From positions 7,998,001 to 8,062,000 of the forward strand of contig NW_020825294.1 of assembly GCF_003286085.1 (NCBI RefSeq): DNA of 64,000 nucleotides, written 5' to 3'. Every line of letters begins with the position of its first letter. The stretch's first letter is position 1. The notes beneath the pieces are model-generated. The model was not told the origin of the DNA and did not search any database. It worked only from the letters and a program-made list of their open reading frames with translations. Origin of the DNA: Drosophila persimilis. Its lineage: Eukaryota; Arthropoda; Insecta; Diptera; Drosophilidae. The position numbers and the translations under genes are program-made. This document shows positions 11,691 through 24,706 of this stretch, piece by piece.

Positions 11691-14600
11691 CAGATTTTTT
11701 TATATCAAAACTAATTGAAACCCCATTTTCTCCTCCCCTAGATACCCCATTAGGGTTTAATGTTCCCCCTTTGAACCCCTACGATACCTAGTGCATCCAA
11801 TATTCGTTTCGCCACTGCTGTGGTCCGTCCTGGTTCTGGGGGATAACTAAGTAGCAAGTGGCATCAACCAACTAGCGTGGGGCCCGGGCCCCGGACCCCG
11901 GACCCATCCCTAGCCGCAAATTTTCGCCATTGTTCCTGCCACTTGAATCCGTTTCCAACTTGGGCTGCTTGTCTTTGCTTTTCATCCGCTTTCTTGCCTT
12001 TGCCTGGCTCTTCCTGCGTCCCCCCTCCCCCCCGACCCCCCGCCCTGCCCAGAGTTGGGGCTCGCTTTCTTTTTATTTGTCGTTGCATTCGCACTTAAGT
12101 GATTTTGACACTTGTCCTACTTTCCATGCGTTGATTTTTTATGTCAGCAGACCAGGCGCCAGCCCCGCCCCCTCGCCCCGTCCCTGACTTCCTGCCAAAG
12201 TTGTTCACCTTTCAATAATGCCGTGACAGACAGCGTTGGAAGTGCCATGAAGGAGTCATCTGAAAAGGAAGAGGTTGGTGTTGGAGTAACCCAACTTTTT
12301 TTTGCCTCTCCACCCCCCTCCCCCACCCTGTTTTAGAGGGGCAGCGGGACTTGCCTTTCCTTTTCCAGAGGGTACTGTGATTTTTCCAGGCGTTTGAAAG
12401 GCAGAAAAATGTATCAAGGCCTTAAATATTCCCTAATGATGCCTGATCATCGATACAGTCAGGTCTATAAGGCTAAGTCCTTGTACTATCAGCAGGCGAT
12501 GGACTGCATATTCCCGGTATTTTTTCCCTGTAGTTTTTTTTCCTGTTCGTCCCCAACTTGTTCGTTTTTTATTTGCTTTGCTGCTGTAGTTCTGGCTGTC
12601 ATCATTCCGTTCATAATACTCAACGTCATCAGCGTCTTTTGGCTTTGCACTGCGCTGATGGGCGACAGGCAACTGAAGTGCACTTTTGCGGATTTGCCTG
12701 ATGATTTGTGTCTCTCTCTCACTCTCTCTCTCTCTCTTACTCTCTCTCCCTCTCCATTTCTCTCTAAGCATCTCCAACTGTCGCTCTGTCTCTGTGACTG
12801 TTTGTCAGCCTGCTGGCTCTTCAAACTCGTTGTCTCGTTGTCTGTTTGTCTTAGCCTCCACTTCACATTCACATGGCCACAGTCGGGGGGGCCGGGGCTG
12901 GGGGCTGGTTGCTGGCTCCCCACTTGAGTGTTTTGTGTTTTGGCTTAAATTTTGACTTGTCTCCCAGCTTGTTTGCTTTACAGTTGTTGGTAAATAGCAC
13001 ATATGTGTGCAACTAAATGAATTTATGGAGTAATTGGGGGGTAATTATCAATTTATTAAATATGAGACACAAGCCGGCAATAGATTTGCTTTTAAATATT
13101 AAGTATTTATTATTTAGAGAAGAGTTTTTGGTTGAAGAAAATTGCAGTAAGTTCTGGCAAGTAAATGAGTGAGTGCAAAAATTCTAAAAAATTCAACAAC
13201 CGATTTTAGGCATCAAAGAAGCATTTTCTTTTACAAGTATTTCAAAAAGATAACCTTTGCATCCTTACCATTCCCAAAATTAGAAAAATATGTATAGAAA
13301 AATATTTTAATAATATTCTTTGTATTATTTTTTATTTTTGAGATCAGTAAAAGCTTTGTATTTGTGGTGAAAAAAATATTTAAAAATGTACTTTTCTCTC
13401 CTTTTTCCTTTTTCCTTTGCCTTTCAATAAATTGGTTAAATCTTTTCTTACTTATTAGTTAGTCACCAATTTAGGGGTATATACCTTGCCAATACAGAGT
13501 AAAAGTTAAACTTTTGGCAGATTAAATCATTTCCTGTCGAAACTCATCCCAAAGATACACTCACGCACACGAAGGAAACTTTTCATCGGCCAAAGTTTTG
13601 ACAAGAATTTCCCCCTTTCCTGGCTCTGGCTTTTTCTTGTGTCATTTTTTTCCCTTCTCCTCCTTTCGGAGTATATTTTACAGCTCACACACACACACAC
13701 ACACAGAGAAACACGACCGCACACAAAGTCACTTTGGCATTAAAAACTAATTTTATTTCTAATTAATTTTGACGTCTCGTCGTTTGTGGTTAAATATTCG
13801 GGCACGCGAGCAAAGACTTTCTTTCTTTCATTGTGGTGCGGGTGGGGCTTCGGAGGGGGGCGGGGGAGGGGCTTGCTCTGAGGCAAAGTCATTAAAAAAG
13901 TTGCCAAAAGACTGGGTGAGCAGAACTTTCAGCACGTTCAAAGGGGAGTAGAGGAACGGCTGGGGGGGTGGGGGTGGTGGGTGGCGAGGGGACTTCTTGT
14001 GTATTTAGTTGTCAGCCTCGGCTTCGGCTTCGGCTTCAGCTTTTGGTGGCGGTGGTGCACATTTTAAATGCTTCAAATGAAATTAACAAAGAAAAAGCCG
14101 TAAAATGTCACCCCAGCAGGTGTGTACACACACACATCGTATATCTGACACACACACACACAGAGAGAGAGAGACGGACAGACAGAGAAACACCTATCAC
14201 CCACAGACAGAGGCGTACAGGGGGGTGGGGGTGGGGGTGTGCCACGGCAACGCCTTATCCCCCGCCGGCTTTTGGTTAAATTTTAAATGAAGTTGACTCT
14301 TTCTTTCAAGATGGGAAATAAAGTTCCTGTGGTCATGAGGCTCTGGCAGGGTTGGCAGCGTCTGAGGGCGGGTCCATGCCGGAACAGCTTACATTTCGGT
14401 TAAGGGATTTCACTTCTAAAGCCGGAGCCACCGAATCTGGGGATAGCCTTGGGCATTGGGCTTTGAAAAAGTGCTCCAAATGTTCGCCAAAGTTCCATAA
14501 AGGGTCCATAGATCCGTTGATCTATCACCATCAGCGCTGCACTGGTCGATGAAGGATTCCATCCATGAAATGGCAGATTCCTCGCCAAGAAAGCTGGAAA

Positions 14601-16000
14601 TTATTTATGAATAGGAGGAAAAAGAAACGACAATATAGGCCAAAGGCAGGCAAGGAAATGTCTAGTCCCCAATGGGACTTCTCCAATCGAGTTCTCTAAA
14701 TAGTATTACACTGCCTATATATAAGGATATCTATCAATTTGGGGGGAGAAACACTGCCCCTCACAGGATTTCGGAAAAAGAGATGTCCGAATAAATGTAA
14801 TTTTATTACAATTCTTTGTGAGCTGAAGATCTAAAAATGGGAAAATATGTGTAGGGAAGTGAAGGTAGGTCAAGGTAGGCAGAATGCCACGGCCTTTACA
14901 CCAAATATTTATTATTTGGGAAGTGCCTCCCAGTTTGTCCGTGGTTGGTTGTTTAGCCCCCAATATTTAGTTTTGTAGGGCGGAAGTTAAGTTCCTAGAG
15001 AACCTCCACCCCTTCTCCCTACAGATGTTCCATAATAATTTAGAAAATATATTAAAACCCCTATTCCTCTCAGAGGAGACCATCCTTTAAACTCCCTTTA
15101 TTATAAATATTTTCACTCCCAGCCCGGATTAAGCCATTAACACCACCCCAACACCAAGTCCGATCACTCTTTTGTCCATTTTTTGTATTTTTTGTTTCAC
15201 GCTGGTCATATCCTAGAATATATATGCAAATAGTGTGGTTGCCATTCCCCGCATAGCGGGTCCCATTGTAAACAATATTGTCAACAAACACACACACACA
15301 CCCACACTGCGACGGGGACATGGATAGGCGGGCAAACAATGGCTGCACTGGTGTGCGTCCATTTAATTTCGGTTTGCTCAAAGGCCTCGCAAGGGCCATG
15401 GCATTTTTGATACGAGCCGCCGAAAAAGTAGTCAACGATTGCTCGACTAGGGGTATGCCCTTTGCCCTTTGCACTTTCACTTGAACATTTTTGATCAATT
15501 TTGAAGATTTTATGGAATTTAATCCTGAAATAAGCTTCCTCCAGGTTTTTTCGAACCTTGAATTTTTTTTTTAGGGGGTGTTGGAAAAAACCATCCACTC
15601 GTACAATAAAACCCGAGGTCATTTGCTGGAGCGCTTAGTGTCAGCGTTTATTTGTTGTGTGCGTTTTATGGCTTTATTAAAACTAATAAACAATGGCAAC
15701 CTTTTCACTCGGCGTAATGCTCAATCGATTGCCCCCGAGAGGGGGGTGGGGGGGTAAATCGGCTTTTGTTTCCAGGGGTGGGGGGGTTTCTTCTGCCGAC
15801 GCCGCGGCGTTAATGTCTCCGCTGCGGCGAGCCCTTTGTGCAATTAACGCGCGTAATCCCCGGGAAGCGGCGACTGATGCGTCAGCGGCCGGGTATCTCG
15901 GTTTAAATGCATTTATTTACGTAAAGCGTGTAAACAATTGAGCAATGCACCGCTGTCGCCTTTCGCGAGTAAGTAAACAGACACGACGCATCTGACGCGG
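11691..16000. other. Non-coding stretch, no gene recognised
   Basis: About 4.3 kb with a CT tract at 12710-12765, CA tracts at about 13687-13706 and 14131-14174 (the latter running into GA), and G-rich runs at about 13853-13872, 13962-13984 and 14220-14240. The longer ORFs in this stretch run across these tracts or begin at non-ATG triplets. None matches a family I know and none is bounded by convincing splice sites. No tRNA-like cloverleaf was noticed. Confidence 0.45.
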
Positions 16001-16179
16001 CTGAAATATTCAATTAAAAGTTGTTAAATGAAACAATTACAAAGCGACCAACAAAGGAACACGCACGTCTCCACAGTGGTGTCGGTGGGCTTTCAGCTGG
16101 ATGCATGCGAGCAAATGCATTGGCAGATTTAAAGAGAGATTATAAAGAAGGACAGAAACTACGCAGTAGAGTTTTCTAT

Positions 16180-16640
16180 TACGCCTTCACCTCGCGAGAG
16201 CGAGAGAGAGTCGTCGCAGCCGAGTCAAGGTAGTCCGCCTCCGCAAAGCGCTCTCTCATCAAGCATCGAGTCAAAGCGCTCTCAGTAATGCTGAGCGTAA
16301 AATAGGAGAACTAGCGGGACTACCTTGTATCATGAGCCGAGTGTGGCGCGACAATGTTGAGAGAGAGAGAGCAAGATCAAAAAGGAATTGCTGAAGGTGA
16401 GCGAGTGGAGGATGCAAGGCGTGAGCCAAGAGAGACTGGCAGACGGTGCTCGGCATTGATTTGAAACCAGAGAGAGGAAACCGCAAGACGAAGAGTTCCC
16501 TGGCCGTCTGCCTGTGACTTGTATACATGTATATACACATGTATATACACATGTATATAGGAGTTGATCTATGGAAAAGTGAACTTCTGAGCCCAAAATA
16601 GGCTAAGAAGCTCATAGAAAATGAATAAAAATGAAAGATC
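16180..16640. repeat. CT/GA-rich dispersed repeat block
   Basis: Contains many GAGAG/CTCTC words (CGAGAGCGAGAGAGAGT, GCGCTCTCTCATC). A segment GATCAAAAAGGAATTGCTGA...GGTGAGCGAGTGGAGGATGC resembles GATCAAAAAGGAGTGAGCGA...GGTATGCAAG at 58974-59020. Three near-copies of TGTATACATG/TATATACACATG lie at 16519-16560. GAGAG clusters can bind GAGA factor in flies, but any regulatory role is inference. Confidence 0.45.
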
Positions 16641-19600
16641 AAAACAAACTATTAGGTAAACGACTAACAATTAAAGGATATATACATTTTGGGCAGCTTT
16701 TCGTGTAGAAAAATCTCTTTAAATACAGTCGATCCACTTTAGAACGCCACCTGTTCCACTGTACGTCTGCTCTCGGAGGTGTGATGCACTTAATTGTGCC
16801 ACAAAGTGAGTTATTCATGAAAATCGATGAAATTTTGTTGCCTCTGCCTCGCCTGTTGTTCTTGTTGCGGTCTGTTTGCCAGCTCGGAAACGCGCGGACT
16901 TTAATTCAATTGTTTGAGCAGCAACAAAAGGCGGCGGCATACAATTATAGCGCACTGTTATGGTGGGAGTTTACAAATGTAAAAATTAATTAACTCCACA
17001 GGGAATGCATTCAGCTGGAAAATTTTGAATAAACAAAAAAATAAAATGAATCAAGTCCGCATGAAGTCAAATGGAAAATGGGTATAAATAATTCAAATCC
17101 ACTGCAGTTTCACTCAATTCACACAAAAGAAACAAATATGTTGAGTAAATTGGATTTTTAGGAATCGTTATATTTACTCCATACATGTTTTCCAGTCTCG
17201 AAAACATTTTTAATACAAGACGGCCATGAAATTGGGGAAGCAATGGCTACGTACATTCTCTGGCAACATTTACACTCAAAGCCCTAATATTTACATCAGA
17301 ATCCAAGGAAAATATGAATTTTAGTTTTCATTAAATCTTTAATCAATTTATCATAAAATACCACAAACTTAATAGCCATATTCATTAAAGCAGATTAAGC
17401 AAACAAATTTAATTGAAATAACTCAAAGTTGCGTTCCTGAAAAATTCCAAATACACTTTGAAAAATATTTTTTCGGGGCTGTGGTTGCGAGTGGACTTTG
17501 AAAAAATTCTCAAAAATCAATTGGAGTGTCCTTTTCATAAGAAAGAAATCTGGCTTGTGGTAAGTCCTTTTTAAAAGTCGAATAATATACCAAAAGACTG
17601 AGTGCCTTGCCCCGAAAGCACTCGATAAGGAGCTATAGCATCCCGTTAATCCTAGGATTGTCTTGGAAACTTAATGAAAATATATTCTTGTGGCGGCAAA
17701 GCAGGCTTTTGCCAGCTTCATTAGCCATACAAAAGTTGGGTGTACATCGGGCCAATATTCATCTTAATATAGCCCGTCTTTTCGCCTTTTCATGCCACAG
17801 CCAGACTACACTCGTGCCCCAAAATGTTTGCTCCACCGCCTGCCACAACCTCTTCCTGCAGTGCCTGCATCTTTTGGGGCACAAACTTATGCCGCACATT
17901 TTGAGCGTCGCCTGCATATAAATTAATGAGAATTTATGTCCCGAAAAATATAGAACAAACAAAGGCTTCGCCCCCCAGATGGGGGTTGGGGGTTTCCAGT
18001 GCATTAGGCAATGAAGGCGCCACCAAAGGTTGCATATATCATTCGAGGACAACAGCAGACAACAAATGCAAGAGAATGAGCAAATGTCATGCAACACAAA
18101 ATGGAGCTACGAGAAATTCCAACTAAAAAATCAATTTGTTAAGCTTCAAATGGGAATTTTTGCAGAGCGGCCCCCAGAGAGGGGGACAGAGGGGGAGGGA
18201 GAGTGACTGCCGTTAGTCAGATAATATAGAGGACGTATGCTTTTGTTGTTCGGGGGAAATATTTGCTGGGATAACAAGCAAGGTGTCTCGTGTCCTTTAC
18301 ATCCTTTTCGGTCCTCCTTTCTGTCCCTTTTCTGGGGTACAAAATGACTTTTCGTGCTGCTTGCCAAATGGTCAACATTACATTTCCTTCTCCCTCTCCC
18401 TCTCCCTCCCACTCTCTTTTTTTGTTGCATGCAGTTTCCTTTTCCGTTTCCAACCCCACCCCCCCCTGGACTTCTTCGGCACTTTGCATGTCGTCACGCG
18501 CTCCGTGTCCTGCACTCCAAATGCACTTATCCGAACAGCAGGTCCTGCTTCTGGCTGCCATTGTTGTTCACGTTATGTGTTTTTTTTTTTTTCCGCACCG
18601 ACATTTTGTAGATGTTTTGTCGAAAATGTCAACAAAATCCAGGAGGCAGTGGGCGAGGACACATTAATAGCATATTTACAGGGAAGTTTGTTCGTTGTCC
18701 TTTTCATTGTATGTCCTTTTTGCCACATCATCAATTACACATTTTACAACTTCTGTGTTTCTTCCTCGGGGCTCGAGTGTGTGTCCTGGCCACCCCAAAC
18801 ACTGAGGGAACGGCTTAAATACTTTCTCAAGTATTTTCGGTTTTTCATAGATATTTTTTTGTATTTATTTATTGTTGGAATTTCTTACATTTCCTTTTTG
18901 GGGCTTCTTTTGGGGACTTTGTCCTCCTTTTTTTCTCTCAGTGTACATGCCACGTTCGGGTCACTAGAAAAACAGACATAAATCAAACATTTCCCACGTT
19001 GCGAAACAATTTCCGACTTTCCCCTTCATGTGAGTATTTTATGTCTGATGGTCTCCACTGTCTATCTTTTGGCTGAGTTTTATTTATGGCATCCGCCAAA
19101 ACACACACACACACACACACACAGACGCTCAGAGGCAGGCCGACAGACAGACAGACATTTGATAAATGCATAGACAATACGACTTTAGTTGGGAAATTTA
19201 CAATTGCTTTTTACTTGAAACATAATTGTTGTTTCTGTTGTTGTTGTTGCCGCCAACGAACCCCGAGACTTGCAACGTTGTTGCCCTGCCTTTGAATTGC
19301 ATTTTGATTTGTGGTTTATAAGCTTTTGTGTGGCTCATAAATTTGGCTTATTCCCGATGCCATTATAGCTGTGTGGCTGCGGCTGTGGCTGTGGCTGTGG
19401 CCAGTGCAAACTTTGTAAACTGCCGGCAATTGAATCACAAATTTAATGGCACATTTTACACAGTCGCCTGTGCAGCGCCACACGGCGTATGCGTACTATT
19501 TTCCAATATCATTTTATCGCTTTGATTGGCATTATTGGTTCGGTTTTCGTGTCACTGAGGGCATTTCGTTGGCTTTGAGATTTTACTAGCACGAAAATGG

Positions 19601-19934
19601 ATTTTGAATTTATATTTAATCATGCGTAAGGGTTAAGTGGGCACATAATTTAATTATTAATTGCTTAAAGATTCAAAAATATATGCGGGCCAAAACTGTG
19701 TTCCTTTGGAAGGGATTTATGGGGACAATAGTCGCCTAAGGTCTAAGTCACAGACAAATTTGGTGGTTAGTAAAGATAACACGACTTCCGTTATTTACTT
19801 GCCTTAGTATGGAATCATAGATCAAGAATATTTTGTGTGTTTGATAATAAATTAATTGGTTCAAACAAAAATACACTAAAATTCATTTTTAATTTTTGAT
19901 TTTTGGAATAAAAGTCACTGAATAACTCTATATT
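16641..19934. other. Non-coding stretch, no gene recognised
   Basis: Mixed sequence with a CA tract at 19101-19122 and a TGTGGC/TGTGGCTG repeat at about 19373-19400. One plus-strand ORF of 232 codons at 18283-18981 starts at GTG, is full of Ser/Leu/Phe from CT-rich sequence, and matches no family I know. I do not call it. Confidence 0.45.
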
Positions 19935-20365
19935 TCCCTTTTTTTTATTTTATTTTATTATTTATTATTATTTTATTAGTTATTATTATTTATTACTATT
20001 TATCATTATTTATTTATTGATTATTATTTATTTTTTTTATTATTATATACTTATATATTATTATATATATATTTATTTAATAATTTATTATTATTTGTGT
20101 ATTATTATTTATTTTTTAAATTATTTTATTATTTATTTATTTATTATTATTAATTTATTTATTATTATTTATTTATTTATTGTTATAAATTTATTTATTA
20201 TTATATACATATTTAGTTATTATTATATATTTATTTATTATTATTTGTGTATTAAATTATTTTATTATTTATTTATTTATTATTATTTATTTATTTATTA
20301 TTATCTGTGTATTATTATTTATTTATTTCTTATTATTTTATTTTTATTTCTCATTTTTATTTTTA
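19935..20365. repeat. TTTATTATTA-type AT microsatellite
   Basis: About 430 bases of TTATTATTATTTATTTATT steps with TATATA islands and occasional GTGT words. A Tyr/Ile/Phe-rich ORF across it is a repeat translation. Confidence 0.9.
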
Positions 20366-22560
20366 AAAAATCAGATCAATAAGTGTTTTTTAATTTCTTT
20401 AATAAAAATTAAAAAATATACATTTTTTCCGATATCGTTAAATATGTTTAGTATATGAATTTTGGTGTATTCCATGTTTCCGTAATATACAAATTTCCTT
20501 AAAATTGATTAGGTAAAATTTACATTCAAACCTCGTATTTGCGGTCCCTGATTTTTAGGAATAAGAACTGTGAAGGATTAAATATATTTCGATCGCCATG
20601 GAAGCTAAATTTGGTAGCTAACAGCCCAGAGGAATTATCAGTATTGGGCTTAGAAAAGATACAGCCACAGCCGATGTAATAATAAGTCGATAAACGAGAT
20701 ACGAATGGCTGGATAGCAGCGCCACTGGGTGTGGAGTCTGTAAAACAGGCATAAGTAGATCTTCAACCACTTGGAAGTCTCCTTAAATTATTTAAACTTT
20801 AAGACAAAAAAGTTCATGCTTGAACTGAAGGATTTGTTGACTCTTGCGACTCTTAGTCGAATAATTCTTGTTTATTTCTTGAACCCCCTCAAAGACTAGA
20901 CTTCTCTGTCGACGAGTCAATAATCTTTAATACTGATGGATGGCTGGATGGATGGATGGCTGGCTGGCTCACTGTTGCTGCTTGTTTGCTAATTATTTAA
21001 CTTTCGTGGCAGCTCCGGAACTTTAACTCCACTCACTTTCCTGGGGGTGTGGGGGGAAGGACCTCCTTTCATGATTTCCAGCAACGCGAAAATGTCAAAG
21101 GCCACTCACTGAAAGAGGAGCAAAAATGTAATTTGCTGGGCAACATTTCATTCATTTTCTTGCTTCGTTATTTTCATTATTGGTCACATTTTATGAGCTT
21201 TGTTTGGGGCAAGGGTGGGGGGGCCGTTGGCATTTGCGGCATGCACCACGCCCCTTTATGGCGGCGCCGCTTTATGTGTTTATTTCGGGGGCCCAAAAGG
21301 GTTCGGGGCCGGGCCCTACTCTTCAGATGCCAGATGTCCAATCTTGAGTGCTTAAATTATTTATTAGCCATCTTTTTGCGACAGCTTACGACCTTATGAA
21401 ATATTTCTGTGTATTCTTTCCGTCCAGACAGCAACAACAAAAGGAACATGTGGCTGTTTAGGGGGGTAGAGGGGGGGTTGGGGGCTCCACTCATAAATTA
21501 TTGACCCATGGCTCAGGCATAAATCCAATCAACCTGACAGCAAGTCATCGTGGACAGGATCTCCATATTAATTAGGCATTCCCGGATATGGATTTACCCA
21601 TGAATCATAATAAAATTCATTCGAATGAGGGGCTAAATATAAGCGAAATTTGGGTCGAATTTGTATGCCATAATATCCCTTTGAAGGATTATTTGGCTTG
21701 CTGCCTGTTCATTCATTGCCCCGAGCTCTTTGACATTCATTCAACAAGCTTTTTAATTATTCATTGGGCTTATTGTTTGCACATTTGGCCAATTAAATTA
21801 TCCGCCATCGAGAGCCGCAGCTGGCACAAGTCATAGATTGGATTTAAAAATAATAACAATAACAAATAACAAATGGAAAACACTCCATAAACGACTGATT
21901 GACGTTTGAAGGACCATGAAACGAGGGGACTAATGAAATTATATTTGTTCTTCTTTTCGGCCTAGTCCGAGAGGACACACACGGCTGTGTGTGCAGTCTG
22001 GCAGTAAATTGTAAGTTTATTTCGGATGAAATTTATTCAGCCTCTAAAATGTAATCTCAATGCAGGCCCAGGCGGCGGCAGTCCTTGTTGTTTTTGGGGG
22101 CAGGTCCTGCCCGGTCCTGTCTGTGGACTCGACCAAGGCAAGCCGAGCAAATATTTATTTGGACCTCCCCCCCCATTCTAGGCTAGGTCCTGCCAGGATA
22201 TTCCGTTTGCACCTGCTGCAGCTGGAACTCTCGATGTTTGTTTTAATTGAATTGTTGCTGGCCCCGAGAAAGGGACCAAAGTGAATCTGCAAGTTATAAT
22301 TTAACAGTTAATTGTTTATGCAAATTAAATTGTACTGCATTTACGGGTAGGTGCCCCTGCCACTGCCCCTGCCCCTGCCACTGCCCCTGCCACTGCGGCT
22401 GGCATTTAAAACATAACTTGAACGCAAATAAATCTATTATTTATTTGGCTTTGCTCTGGCAAATGTCCCTCTCAATAATGCAGTTGTTTTGCTTAAACTT
22501 ATCCGAGATAATGGAGTGCTGGAGATAAATTCTATAAATGTGGAAGTAATTGGAAGACGG
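20366..22560. other. Non-coding stretch, no gene recognised
   Basis: Contains a GGATGGATGGCTGGCTGG repeat at about 20938-20965, G-rich runs at about 21210-21225 and 21460-21485, and a CTGCCCCTGCCACTGCC repeat at 22352-22395. No exon-like ORF, RNA gene or element end recognised. Confidence 0.45.
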
Positions 22561-22999
22561 ATCTAGAAATACATGATTTATAGTTTAAACTTGGAACTGT
22601 GCTCGGTATTGCGATATCTAGTGTTAGTTGAAGCATCGATACACTCTGTGGCAGATACCAATAGTATAAATATATCGTATAAGAAATATCGTTCAGGTTG
22701 TAGAGAAAGTACCCATCGAAACGGACTCTTTTTTTGGGAGAGAGAGGGGTTCGAGCCAGAGCAAAATTAACTTCTCTATTACGAACTTCCGTGCAAAGAA
22801 ATCCCCTTGAGATCCGCTCTATGGAAGCTCGACTGTACCTAAAAGTTTCGAGATCCTGCCGAGCCAATCCATATCGCTTTATCTAGACGGCCTACAAATC
22901 AATACCAGAGATTGCAATATCATAAAGATATATCTATAGAAACTATGTATCTGCCATGGCTTGAAATCCATTCCTTTCCAAACCACTTTCAAGTAGAGT

Positions 23000-23440
23000 T
23001 CTCATACATTATGTTTTCCATTTTGTTTTCTATGGTTCCGCGTTTTCGGTGTTTCTTTTCGTATCTTGAAAAATTGCAGATCCCACAAATTGTGATCCTT
23101 TTTGGAGGTCGAAAGGTGCTCCCTTGTATCACAGGAGTTTGTTTGCTCTAAAAGATATGGTCATTCTCTACGATTCTGCGTTTTGCCTTTCCTCGTATCT
23201 TTAAAATTGTGGATGCAACAGATTTTCGTCCATTGTAGGGGCGGAAGGGGGTGTGGCGAAATTTAGAAACAAACTCGTCTCGGTCCGATATATTAGGAGT
23301 GTGGGTACCAAATTTGGTTGCTCTAGTTCTTAGAGAATCCGAGATCTAGGCGCTCATTGGGATGTACAAACGGGATTGACAGACAGACCTACACAAGCCT
23401 GATATATCCCTATACTCTTTGAGCTTTTGGTATACCATAT
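23000..23440 (+). mobile_element. INE-1/DINE-1-like (Helentron-derived) fragment
   Basis: Non-coding text with phrases typical of this class of Drosophila dispersed repeat: CTCTAGTTCTTAGAGAATCC, GAGATCTAGGCGCTCATT, GACAGACAGACC, and an ending of the type CCCTATACTCTTTGAGCTTT. Known INE-1 copies carry a comparable order (AGTTCCTGAGATCTC..., then GACAGACGGAC..., then a near-terminal pyrimidine block). The match is by layout rather than clear identity, so the subfamily is uncertain. Confidence 0.4.
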
Positions 23441-23468
23441 TTATATTATTAATTGATTTTTAAATATA

Positions 23469-23790
23469 CAGTGCCGGACTTCAATGTAGGCACAGCAGTA
23501 ACTTTTCAGTTTATGGCTGTTTGAAGAGCTTTTCCATCGCGATTTTCAAAAGAAAAATAAATTGTTAATATAAAAAAATTTATAAAAATATAAAAATAAA
23601 TTTAAAAAAATTGTATGCTATTAATTAATCAATTTTCTATAAGATTGGCTAATTTTTATATACGTGACTTTATGGCATTATTTAAAAAAAAAATGTCAAC
23701 GAAAAATGTACCAAAATGTGTCATATTATTCCTCAATCCTGATTTTAAATGCCACTTTCCTGTCTTAACTAATATTTTCCAACTAATAGC
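23469..23790 (+). mobile_element. TIR-family element, short copy
   Basis: Begins CAGTGCCGGACTTCAATGTA immediately after TA (23467-23468). GGCACAGCAGTAACTTTTCA, GAGCTTTTCCATCGCGATTT and CAATTTTCTATAAGATTGGC follow, then one degenerate internal unit (GTCAACGAAAAATGTACC, GATTTTAAATGCCA). It has the same layout as the 10900 copy but lacks the amplified array. No right end is recognised. Confidence 0.65.
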
Positions 23791-24694
23791 ATCATTACAC
23801 AATTAAATTTTAAACATTAAATTTATGTTTCCATTCCGAAAACGTTTTGCTTAAACGGAAGCCACAATTTTTGTGTTTTTTTCAAAATTAAATCGTAACG
23901 TTTTTGCGAATCATTTGTCCCCTTTAATTGCCAATAATTTATTAATTACTATTAATAAATATTATTCACTAATTGATTATCGCTGGGAAAGGTTTACACT
24001 CTCCCTCGGATTCATGGTGCCTCTCAGAGGCCCCCCACATTATGGAAAATGCTCATGTAGTGGGGGGGGGGGGGGGGACAATGGTACGATTGTTGGACGT
24101 AAGCTGGGCGGGCAAATGAGCTGTTGGCCAGTCAACAAACCACTTGAAGTTTACCGTTAGACCGATGGAGTGACTGTTGGAACGACAGGCCGAAACAAAG
24201 CCGGGGACAAACAAAGGCAAATGGGCAAACAAAACCGTGTGGGAGGCGTGTGGGAGGCGTGTGCGAGGCCGGAGGCGTCGACACTCGAGACAGTCGGCCA
24301 GGCCAACAGCCAGGCGACAGTTAATAGATTTATGCAATTGAAGTGCCTCCAGTCCACCATAAACACAACAAAATGCCATGGAGCTCGGGTAATTTCCGCT
24401 TTCTGACGTCCAGTTAGGGGGGAGGTGGGAGGGGGGGCTCCGAACCGGGTAGGACCTCAAAATGTCCATCAAAAACGTCAGCAGGCATACTCGTAGCTGT
24501 GGCCAGGCCTCGGACCACGGCTGATAAGATATGAAAAGCAATTTACGTTAACTGTCAACGACAAATTCCAACCCCGAGGCCATAAAACTCCATAAAGGCC
24601 CGGCTACCCATCCCGATCTGCAGTCGTGTGGACGGCTCTCGCATAGAGTATCTTTTTGGGCTTAATTTTTAACCGCATTTACCCGTAATTGCGT
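23791..24694. other. Non-coding stretch downstream of the CFAP299-like gene
   Basis: Contains a G homopolymer at 24061-24077 and a doubled GTGTGGGAGGC at about 24238-24260. No coding signal recognised. It ends at the AATAAA of the minus-strand gene. Confidence 0.45.
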
Positions 24695-24700
24695 TTTATT
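24695..24700 (-). terminator. Polyadenylation signal AATAAA of the CFAP299-like gene
   Basis: TTTATT on the plus strand reads AATAAA on the coding strand and begins only 6 bases past the TAA stop (24707-24709). It is the nearest canonical signal and implies a very short 3' UTR. Confidence 0.5.
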
Positions 24701-24706
24701 GACACG

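Noticed and set aside
12394-12927. 177-codon plus ORF
   Set aside because: It starts at TTG, much of it lies over a CT microsatellite, and it shows no domain.
18283-18981. 232-codon plus-strand ORF
   Set aside because: It begins at GTG, consists of CT-rich low-complexity translation, and has no recognisable domain or splice context.
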